8,086 bases of DNA. It comes from Treponema sp. Its GTDB lineage: Bacteria; Spirochaetota; Spirochaetia; Treponematales; Breznakiellaceae. Below are positions 1 to 5,445 of the stretch, one piece after another. Made by a program: the position numbers and the translations under genes. The notes beneath the pieces are model-generated. The model was not told where the DNA came from and made no database searches. It saw only the letters and a list, made by a program, of their open reading frames with translations. The DNA lies in assembly GCA_031259515.1 (NCBI GenBank), contig JAIRLK010000211.1:1-8086 (forward strand), in the 5' to 3' direction. Each line of letters begins with the position of its first letter. Within the stretch, counting starts at the first letter, position 1.

Positions 1-1909
1 CCGGCTGATTATCAACGTCAACGCCGCCTTCTTTCATTTTTTCCCCAATTTTTCCTGTACCAAAGGCCGGACAAGCCTGACGGAGTTCCTCGGCTATCTT
101 AAAAGCCGTACCGTCTCCCCCCTTTCCCCCTCTCTCCTTGACAGCAGTAATCCCGCGCCGCAGAATGGCGTTGAATTTTCGATGATTCCCGATACGGGGG
201 AAACCGGAAAGCGGCGGACCTATAACCTGACCTGGCAGAACATCTATGCGAAAAAAATGCTCCTGGGCCAGATGATAATCCTGAGCGAAGTAACCGCGTA
301 CCTTAGGATGATCGAAGAAATCGTCAAGCTGAAACAGCGGGCGGAAGAGGCTTCTCAGGCAAAAAGCGAATTCCTGGCTACCGTAAGCCATGAGCTGCGG
401 ACCCCCCTTAACGCCATCATAGGCCTTTCCGAAATTCAGCTTCAAAACGACATGGACGGGGAAGCCCGGACGAATATAGAAAAAATATACTCCTCCGGGT
501 CGGACCTTCTGAACATCATTAACGATATTCTGGATATTTCAAAAATAGAAGCCGGCAACCTTGAACTTATCCCGATGCCTTATTCCGTTCCAAGCCTTAT
601 CAATGACACGGTTCAACTGAACATCATCAGAATCGGTTCAAAGCGGATTGAATTTAAGCTGGATATTGACGAATCCATTCCTATGAATCTCGTTGGGGAT
701 GAAAAGCGGGTTCGTCAAATTCTCAATAACCTTCTCTCCAACGCCTTTAAGTATACCCAGGCAGGTACGGTGCGGCTCTGGATACGATGGACTCCCGGAG
801 ACCGGGAGGGGATGGTAACGTTTACGGTGCGGGATACCGGTCAGGGCATCAAGCGCGAAGACCTGGGCAAACTCTTTGCCCAATATGGCCAACTCAACGC
901 CAGGGCCAATCGCAACATTGAAGGGACCGGCCTGGGCCTTTCAATTACGAAAAAACTGGTAGAACTCATGGCCGGGACCATTGAGGTAGAAAGCGAATTT
1001 GGCAAGGGCAGTACCTTTACGGTTACCATACGGCAGGAAATGAAGAATCCCGCTCCTATAGGGAAAAAGATCACCGATAGCCTGAAAAAATTCCATTTTG
1101 CCGAACACCGTCTGGAGCGCGAGAAGAACCGTTCCAGGAAGCAATACCCCGGCGGAAGGGTCCTGGTGGTGGACGACGTGGAAACAAATCTTTATGTCAC
1201 CCAGGGCTTGTTGCAGCCTTACGGCATGGCGGTTGATTGCGTAAGGAGCGGCCAGGAAGCAATCACCGCCATCTTTTCGGATACCCGTTACCATATCATC
1301 TTTATGGACCACATGATGCCCGGCATGGACGGGGTTGAAGCTACCCGCATCATACGGGAACGCCATTCCGAATATACCGACGCGCTTCCCATCATCGCGC
1401 TTACCGCCAACGCCATTGTAGGGATGAAAGAGATGTTTCTGAAAAACGGCTTTAATGACTACCTTTCCAAGCCTATAGTATGGTCCAAGCTGGACGACAT
1501 TCTGTCCAAATGGATGCCGGACCCCGCCGCTTTTCAGGCCGCGTCTTTGGCCGCCGGTTGCACGATACCGCCTATTGAGGGGGTGGATATGGCCCGCGGG
1601 CTTGCCATAACCGGCGGTTCCCCTGTCGTGTACCGCCAAGTTCTTGACCTCTATTGCAAAACCGCATCCGGGCGGCTGGCTGTCCTGAGAGAGATTCCCC
1701 AACCGGAACAACTGCCGGACTTTACCACCCGCATATACGGTATAAAAAGCGCTTCCGCCGGCATAGGCGCCGAGGGGATACGCAACCGCGCCGCCGAGCT
1801 TGAGGCTGCGGCGAAACGGAGAGATATGGCGTTCATAGCCCGGAATATTAACGGGTTCGCCGAGGACCTTGATGCGTTGGCCTCGCGGATTCAAGCGGCG
1901 TTACGGTAA
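1..1909 (+). CDS. Hybrid sensor histidine kinase (PAS-HisKA-HATPase-REC-HPt), 5' end cut by the window
   Basis: The reading frame is open from the first bases, so the gene starts outside the window and the ATG at 182 is only an internal Met. Numbering below is from that ATG. The roughly 95 residues before residue 40 look like the end of a PAS-type sensor domain (inference). A coiled linker (42-68) leads to the HisKA H-box VSHELRTPLNAII with phospho-acceptor His70. The HATPase domain has the N-box (RQILNNLLSNAFKY, Asn187), G1 (RDTGQGI, 217-223), an F-box around LFAQYGQL, and G2 (GTGLGLSI, 248-255). The receiver (about 326-445) keeps the acidic pair Asp331/Asp332, phospho-acceptor Asp376 (FMDHMMPGMDG), Thr408 and Lys430. 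The C-terminal 110 residues resemble an HPt domain (YGIKSASAGIGA), but the phospho-His position is Tyr519. Expected role: cytoplasmic autophosphorylation on His and transfer to the internal receiver, with the last relay step apparently lost. No membrane segment is visible in this part. No cognate regulator lies next to it. The kinase call is very secure; the signal sensed is unknown. Confidence 0.96.
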   Translation, partial: RLIINVNAAFFHFFPNFSCTKGRTSLTEFLGYLKSRTVSPLSPSLLDSSNPAPQNGVEFSMIPDTGETGKRRTYNLTWQNIYAKKMLLGQMIILSEVTAYLRMIEEIVKLKQRAEEASQAKSEFLATVSHELRTPLNAIIGLSEIQLQNDMDGEARTNIEKIYSSGSDLLNIINDILDISKIEAGNLELIPMPYSVPSLINDTVQLNIIRIGSKRIEFKLDIDESIPMNLVGDEKRVRQILNNLLSNAFKYTQAGTVRLWIRWTPGDREGMVTFTVRDTGQGIKREDLGKLFAQYGQLNARANRNIEGTGLGLSITKKLVELMAGTIEVESEFGKGSTFTVTIRQEMKNPAPIGKKITDSLKKFHFAEHRLEREKNRSRKQYPGGRVLVVDDVETNLYVTQGLLQPYGMAVDCVRSGQEAITAIFSDTRYHIIFMDHMMPGMDGVEATRIIRERHSEYTDALPIIALTANAIVGMKEMFLKNGFNDYLSKPIVWSKLDDILSKWMPDPAAFQAASLAAGCTIPPIEGVDMARGLAITGGSPVVYRQVLDLYCKTASGRLAVLREIPQPEQLPDFTTRIYGIKSASAGIGAEGIRNRAAELEAAAKRRDMAFIARNINGFAEDLDALASRIQAALR

Positions 1910-1915
1910 GCGGCG

Positions 1916-1950
1916 GGAAAACAAAAGAGGTCCGCAGATTACGCAGATTT
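1916..1950 (+). repeat. Dispersed intergenic repeat, copy A
   Basis: This 35-bp sequence lies just after the kinase stop codon and contains the core AGAGGTCCGCAGATTACGC. It matches the reverse complement of 4733-4767 at 32 of 35 positions, the three differences being single substitutions. The match stops abruptly on both sides, so it is a discrete element. The core contains the short internal echo GCAGATT-ACGCAGATT. From memory, AGATTACGCAGATT-like motifs occur as dispersed repeats in other bacterial genomes, but I cannot confirm that here. It is too short to encode a mobile enzyme. Confidence 0.75.
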
Positions 1951-2044
1951 TTATACCGTGCAGGCTCTTACCCGGACACCCATCATAGTTCATAGATGAT
2001 CCCCCGTATTGACACGCCCCGCCTTTTACGGTACTCCTATACGT

Positions 2045-3382
2045 ATGCATGTACTTGCCGATGAACTCAATGCCCGTTTAACCGGCACGGCGGCCCAAAG
2101 ACTTTTATCCAGTTTAGGCCGCCGTTTGTATTTTCCCCGGGGAATCATCGCCCAATCCGCAGAGGCAAAGCAGGCGGCCCATACTGCCAACGCCACCATA
2201 GGCATGGCGTACAAAGACGGTAAACCCCTGGTCATGTCGGTAATTGCCGACAACCTCCCCCACCTTAACCCTGACCAAACCGTAGCCTATGCTCCTACCG
2301 CAGGCGTTGAGCCGGTACGCCTGGCCTGGAGAGACCTGATGCTGAAAAAGAACCCTTCCCTGGACCCCAGCCATTTTTCCCTGCCCATTGTCGTGCCGGG
2401 AATCACCGCCGGGATAAGCTATACGGCGGATCTGTTTCTGGACGACGGCCAGGTAATCTTGTCCGGCGGCCCGTGCTGGGATAACTACGGCCTCATCTTC
2501 CGGGAACGCCGGGGCGGGATGCTGATGGAAATCCCCCTTTTCAACGGGGGGCCCGGCTTGAACATGGCGGCGGTAGAAGCGGCCTTCCGTGAAGCGGCGA
2601 AAACCGGCGTGGTGCGGGTTATTTTCAACTTTCCCAATAACCCTTCGGGATATGCCCCTTCTCAGCCGGAGGCGGATGCCTTAATCGCCCTAATCCGGGA
2701 GATCGCCGAAGACGGCGCGGATGTCCTGGTTCTCTGCGACGACGCCTATTTCGGGCTGTTTTACGAAGACGGCACTATCAAGGAATCCCTTTTCGGGCGG
2801 CTCGCGTCCCTGCATGAACGGGTGCTGGCGGTAAAAATCGACGGCCCCACCAAGGAGGACTATGCCTGGGGATTCAGGATGGCCTTTGTCAGTTTCGGTT
2901 CCCTGGGTTTGGACGCCGGGGGGATGGACGCGATCATCAAGAAATACATGGGAGCCATACGATCTTCCGTGTCCTGCGCCAATACCCCGGCCCAGCACCT
3001 CATGCTCAAAACTATGGGCGATCCCCGTACCGAGGCGGAGAAAGAAGGCTATTACCAGATGCTCCGCCGCCGCTACTGTGCGGTCAAACAGGTCATCAAA
3101 GAAGAAGGCGATCATCCGGTCCTCAAGCCATTGCCCTTCAATTCAGGCTACTTCATGAGTTTCCGCTGTGAAGGCGTGGGCGCGGAAATCCTTAGACGGG
3201 AACTGCTGACCCGCCACGGTATAGGCGCCATAGCGCTGGAAGAACAATACCTGCGGATAACCTTTGCCGCTCTGGACGAGGACAAAATCCCCCAGGTTTA
3301 CAAAACCATCTATAGAACGGCGGAGGAAACGAGAACAGCGGAAGGAACGAAAACGGCGGAGGCTCTGAGAAACAAGGATTGA
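2045..3382 (+). CDS. PLP-dependent aminotransferase, class I/II fold
   Basis: Predicted cytoplasmic transaminase of fold type I, 445 residues from the ATG at 2045. Numbered from that ATG, the cofactor site shows NPSGY with Asn199, the Asp-x-x-Tyr pair Asp232/Tyr235 (CDDAYFGLFYED), the Schiff-base Lys270 in DGPTKEDYAWGFR, the following Arg278, and a C-terminal carboxylate-binding Arg404 (QYLRITFA). The pattern GIIAQSAEAK near the N-terminus and the long KEDYAWGFR block resemble a clostridial/spirochaetal group usually annotated only as 'aminotransferase class I/II', so the amino-acid substrate cannot be named. Start choice: a TTG at 2009 is also in frame after a TGA at 1997-1999 and would add 12 residues. 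Neither start has a clear Shine-Dalgarno. I favour the ATG because, as I recall, relatives begin at M-x-x-L-A-x-E-L-N. The C-terminal tail after the fold is a tandem repeat (3314-3367). Four bases separate the stop from the lipoprotein gene, so co-transcription is likely. Confidence 0.93.
   Translation: MHVLADELNARLTGTAAQRLLSSLGRRLYFPRGIIAQSAEAKQAAHTANATIGMAYKDGKPLVMSVIADNLPHLNPDQTVAYAPTAGVEPVRLAWRDLMLKKNPSLDPSHFSLPIVVPGITAGISYTADLFLDDGQVILSGGPCWDNYGLIFRERRGGMLMEIPLFNGGPGLNMAAVEAAFREAAKTGVVRVIFNFPNNPSGYAPSQPEADALIALIREIAEDGADVLVLCDDAYFGLFYEDGTIKESLFGRLASLHERVLAVKIDGPTKEDYAWGFRMAFVSFGSLGLDAGGMDAIIKKYMGAIRSSVSCANTPAQHLMLKTMGDPRTEAEKEGYYQMLRRRYCAVKQVIKEEGDHPVLKPLPFNSGYFMSFRCEGVGAEILRRELLTRHGIGAIALEEQYLRITFAALDEDKIPQVYKTIYRTAEETRTAEGTKTAEALRNKD
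3314..3367 (+). repeat. Three imperfect 18-bp tandem repeats in the aminotransferase 3' end
   Basis: Three consecutive 18-bp units (3314-3331, 3332-3349, 3350-3367) encode RTAEET, RTAEGT and KTAEAL, then the gene ends with RNKD. The unit is in frame (6 residues), so copy number changes would only lengthen or shorten a charged, probably helical or disordered tail beyond the last conserved strand-helix of the enzyme. Confidence 0.85.
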
Positions 3383-3386
3383 TAGT

Positions 3387-4682
3387 ATGAGCGCTCGCCC
3401 TATGATTGCCTGCCGGACCATCCTTCGCTATCCATGGCTCATCCCGGTTTTCCTGCTGTTCAGTTCCTGCGCCTTTTTGCAAGCGCCCTTGGGATTGGGA
3501 GAAACCACTGCCGCCGTCCTCTGGACAGACAGGCCTGAATTTGCCTTGTATGCCGCAAATTTCAATACCAGCCAGAGCCGCTATAAAATTGAAGTACGGT
3601 ATTTTGAATCCCTGGCGCAAAAACTGACGAATACGACGGAGTATCCCGATATTGCGGTGGGAAGCTGGCTAAAAAGCGTCTCTACCCGTACCCTGTTCCG
3701 GCCCCTGGATGATCTTTTCAAGAATAAGTCCCTGGATCCCAAAGCGTTTTATTCGCAGGTCCTCGCCCTGGGCCGCATAGAAGACAAGCAATACCTGTTC
3801 CCGGTTTCATTCAATCTTCCGGCCCTGGTTGTTTCCCGGAAAAACAGCGGGCTTTTTTCCAATCTTTTCGTAACCGGTCTTGAAGAAATCAAATCTCTTG
3901 GAAAGGAGTATAACCGTAAAACCAACGGCTCTTTTTCCCGTATGGGCTTTTCCCCTTCATGGAACAACGACTTTCTCTTTGTAACCGTTGCCCTGTTCAA
4001 CACCTCGTTCCGGGAAGCGTCTCCCCTTGCCTGGGACCCCCAGGCCCTGGACCAGGCCATCCTCTACATCCGGGACTGGATAGAGGAGGTAAATGGCGGC
4101 GTTGATGCGGAAGACGACTTTATCTTCAAATATTTCTACGAGCCCCCCTCAAAATTGGCCATAGCGGAGCGGATTCTTTTTACGTACATGGACAGTTCTG
4201 AATTCTTTATTCTGAACGATGAACAGCGGTCCGGCCTTGATTTTCGCTGGATTGCGGAAAATGATACCATCCCCCTGCTGGAAGATACGACATATTTTGG
4301 TATCTGCAAGGCTGGAAAAGCCCGGAAAGCCTCCCGCGCCTTTACCCAATGGTTTTTCCAGGAAGAAACCCAGCGGAGTTTTCTGGAACAAAGCAGAGCC
4401 AACCGGTTGAACGAAACCTTCTTTGGCATAGCCCACGGGTTCTCCGCCCTCAAAACCGTTACCGAGCAGATCTTCCCCCAATACTACCCCGGACTCCTCG
4501 GCCATGTGCCGCCGGAAACCTTTCTTTTGCCCCCCAATATCCTCCCCGGAAGATGGACGGCCATTAAAGATCAGGTTATCCTTCCCTACCTCCACGACCG
4601 CATACGCAGCCCCTCCCGGACAGAGGTCCGCACTCTGGAACGCAGCCTTGCCGACTGGCTCAGGGTCAACCGGGGATCATAA
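3387..4682 (+). CDS. Lipoprotein, family 1 extracellular solute-binding protein-like
   Basis: 431 residues. The start ATG has AAGGA (3374-3378) 8 bases upstream, inside the end of the aminotransferase gene. Residues 1-28 form a signal peptide: positive N-region (R4, R10, R14), hydrophobic stretch (WLIPVFLLF) and the lipobox-like FSSC, predicting lipid-modified Cys28. This is a loose lipobox of the kind spirochaetes accept. The mature part looks like an ABC-importer substrate-binding protein: AVLWTDRPEFALYAANFN (43-60) as the first strand-helix, YPDIAVGSWL (86-95), FRPLDDLF (104-111), YLFPVSFNLPALVVSRK (136-152) and, near the end, ASRAFTQWFFQEETQRSFLE (315-334), the typical late helix of sugar- or oligosaccharide-type binding proteins. 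Its place would be the outer face of the inner membrane. No permease or ATPase gene follows, so it is an orphan here, either served by transport genes elsewhere or acting as a sensor. Ligand unknown. Pairing with an aminotransferase hints at a nitrogenous ligand (weak inference). Confidence 0.85.
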   Translation: MSARPMIACRTILRYPWLIPVFLLFSSCAFLQAPLGLGETTAAVLWTDRPEFALYAANFNTSQSRYKIEVRYFESLAQKLTNTTEYPDIAVGSWLKSVSTRTLFRPLDDLFKNKSLDPKAFYSQVLALGRIEDKQYLFPVSFNLPALVVSRKNSGLFSNLFVTGLEEIKSLGKEYNRKTNGSFSRMGFSPSWNNDFLFVTVALFNTSFREASPLAWDPQALDQAILYIRDWIEEVNGGVDAEDDFIFKYFYEPPSKLAIAERILFTYMDSSEFFILNDEQRSGLDFRWIAENDTIPLLEDTTYFGICKAGKARKASRAFTQWFFQEETQRSFLEQSRANRLNETFFGIAHGFSALKTVTEQIFPQYYPGLLGHVPPETFLLPPNILPGRWTAIKDQVILPYLHDRIRSPSRTEVRTLERSLADWLRVNRGS

Positions 4683-4693
4683 TCAGATCCCGG
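4670..4693 (+). terminator. Hairpin overlapping the lipoprotein stop codon, possible terminator
   Basis: GGGATC (4673-4678) pairs with GATCCC (4686-4691), and CCGG on each outer side extends the stem with one bulged G. The loop is 7 bases and includes the TAA stop. No T-run follows directly, so this may end or stabilise the aminotransferase/lipoprotein transcript but is not a classic intrinsic terminator. Confidence 0.35.
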
Positions 4694-4732
4694 ATGGGAC
4701 TTGTTCCAGAAAAATATAACTATTCAGCCGCC

Positions 4733-4767
4733 AAATCCGCGTAATCTGTGGACCTCTTGTGTTTTCC
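4733..4767 (-). repeat. Dispersed intergenic repeat, copy B (inverted relative to copy A)
   Basis: The reverse complement of this segment matches 1916-1950 at 32 of 35 positions. It lies between the lipoprotein gene and the promoter region of the next gene. The two copies face each other about 2.8 kb apart and bracket the aminotransferase and lipoprotein genes. Confidence 0.75.
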
Positions 4768-4781
4768 GTCTGCTTAACGTG

Positions 4782-4808
4782 TTGACAGTGGGTACCGAAA
4801 AATAAAAC
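4782..4808 (+). promoter_or_regulatory. Candidate promoter for the small hypothetical gene
   Basis: A perfect -35 hexamer TTGACA (4782-4787) is followed by an AT-rich run. The best -10-like hexamer at a usable distance is TAAAAC (4803-4808), with a short 15-base spacer. TCTAAT (4812-4817) is a better -10 match but lies 24 bases away. The -35 is convincing and the -10 is not. A 10-base T-run (4818 onwards) lies in the presumed leader. Confidence 0.3.
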
Positions 4809-4847
4809 TTTTCTAATTTTTTTTTTCCGCAATCCGATATTGAGAGT

Positions 4848-4853
4848 GAGGAG
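4848..4853 (+). promoter_or_regulatory. Ribosome binding site GAGGAG
   Basis: Strong Shine-Dalgarno match 7 bases before the ATG at 4861. It decides the start against the in-frame TTG at 4840, which lies upstream of it and has no such site. Confidence 0.8.
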
Positions 4854-4860
4854 TTTGAAT

Positions 4861-5253
4861 ATGACCACAAGGATAACGCCTGCCGCCGCGCTTCCCAGCA
4901 TAGGATACGCAATGACCGCATCCCGGGACGGACGCACGTCCCTTCCGGTGGCGCCGATCAATTATATCTATTCTCAGTTCAGGCATGTTTTTGGCGTACC
5001 AGCTCCTGAAGGGGTTCGGGGGGTAACCATCAATAAACTCAAAATCCTGGATGTTTTGATCGAACAGCTCAACCAGATAAAGAAGCAGCCCACAGCGGCG
5101 GGCCTTGATTCTTCCCCGTCGGAGGACCGGATAGACGCCCTTATTGAACAGTACCGTTCCCAAATCCGCCAGGCCCAGGCCGCCAGCATGGCCATGCCCT
5201 ACAAGCCCCATGTTGCGGTTCCAGCAGGGGCGCTCTTCAATCTGGTTGCCTGA
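4861..5253 (+). CDS. Small protein of unknown function, 130 residues
   Basis: I do not recognise this protein. It is a real gene by its strong GAGGAG ribosome binding site, its own upstream TTGACA, and a coherent protein-like composition. There is no signal peptide or membrane segment. Visible structure: a Pro/Ala/Thr-rich, probably disordered N-terminus (1-30); a short aromatic block NYIYSQFRHVFGVPAP (34-49); a predicted amphipathic helix INKLKILDVLIEQLNQIKK (57-75); a Ser/Pro linker; a second amphipathic, Gln-rich helix DRIDALIEQYRSQIRQAQAA (89-108); and a hydrophobic Pro/Ala tail. The two helices could form a hairpin or an oligomerisation coiled coil (inference). The gene stands alone between the lipoprotein and PEP carboxykinase genes, with 192 bases and its own promoter candidates before the latter, so it is probably monocistronic. 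A lineage-restricted spirochaetal family is my best guess. Confidence 0.75.
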   Translation: MTTRITPAAALPSIGYAMTASRDGRTSLPVAPINYIYSQFRHVFGVPAPEGVRGVTINKLKILDVLIEQLNQIKKQPTAAGLDSSPSEDRIDALIEQYRSQIRQAQAASMAMPYKPHVAVPAGALFNLVA

Positions 5254-5301
5254 CGCCGGTTTGCTTCGGACCGTGCAGGAGCCGCAACGTTTGGGGTACA
5301 A

Positions 5302-5334
5302 GGAACGTCTGCGTTCCCGAGCGCCTGCGTTCCC
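5302..5334 (+). repeat. Palindrome plus 10-bp direct repeat upstream of the PEP carboxykinase gene
   Basis: GGAACG (5302-5307), a 4-base spacer and CGTTCC (5312-5317) form a perfect palindrome. The segment CTGCGTTCCC occurs at 5309-5318 and again at 5325-5334, exactly 16 bases apart. The right-hand copy ends 3 bases before a TTGCTA -35-like hexamer. It may be a regulator binding site with three half-sites, an RNA hairpin ending the upstream gene (no T-run follows directly), or part of a dispersed element. Confidence 0.5.
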
Positions 5335-5336
5335 CC

Positions 5337-5365
5337 TTGCTAGGCCTTCCCTATTTTTGTACTAT
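5337..5365 (+). promoter_or_regulatory. Candidate distal promoter of the PEP carboxykinase gene
   Basis: TTGCTA (5337-5342), 17-base spacer, TACTAT (5360-5365): each hexamer matches the sigma-70 consensus at 4 of 6 positions with ideal spacing. A start near 5372 would give a leader of about 74 bases that keeps the Shine-Dalgarno. Confidence 0.3.
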
Positions 5366-5402
5366 TATTAGAGAGAGAATAGAGAAATTAATCTATCGAG
5401 TA

Positions 5403-5432
5403 TTGATTTCCCCTGTTTACTTTTTATATAAT
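5403..5432 (+). promoter_or_regulatory. Candidate proximal promoter with perfect TATAAT
   Basis: TTGATT (5403-5408), 18-base spacer, TATAAT (5427-5432). The -10 is perfect, but it lies only 13 bases before the ATG at 5446. Transcription would begin near 5438-5440, inside the Shine-Dalgarno itself. It is therefore either adventitious or gives a transcript with an almost absent leader. Confidence 0.35.
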
Positions 5433-5434
5433 GC

Positions 5435-5440
5435 AAGGAG
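5435..5440 (+). promoter_or_regulatory. Ribosome binding site AAGGAG
   Basis: Strong Shine-Dalgarno 5 bases before the ATG at 5446. It selects that codon over the in-frame ATG at 5431, which lies upstream of it and overlaps the TATAAT. Confidence 0.85.
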
Positions 5441-5445
5441 TTTCC

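Noticed and set aside
182..184. ATG as start of the histidine kinase
   Set aside because: The same frame is open to the window edge with PAS-like residues, so this Met is internal.
941..1894. Long antisense open frame (317 codons) opposite the kinase gene
   Set aside because: It lies entirely opposite conserved HATPase, receiver and HPt codons, shows no domain, and is rich in Gly/His/Arg as expected for a complement of GC-rich coding DNA.
1916..1950. CRISPR repeat
   Set aside because: Single copies 2.8 kb apart in opposite orientation, with no spacer array and no cas genes.
1982..2000. ATCAT ... ATGAT inverted repeat before the aminotransferase gene
   Set aside because: Arms of 5 bases in AT-rich intergenic DNA; no supporting promoter hexamers or conservation visible.
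4840..4842. TTG as start of the small hypothetical protein
   Set aside because: It lies upstream of the strong GAGGAG site, which is correctly spaced for the ATG at 4861.
5431..5433. ATG as start of PEP carboxykinase
   Set aside because: It overlaps TATAAT and precedes the AAGGAG site; the ATG at 5446 is correctly spaced.
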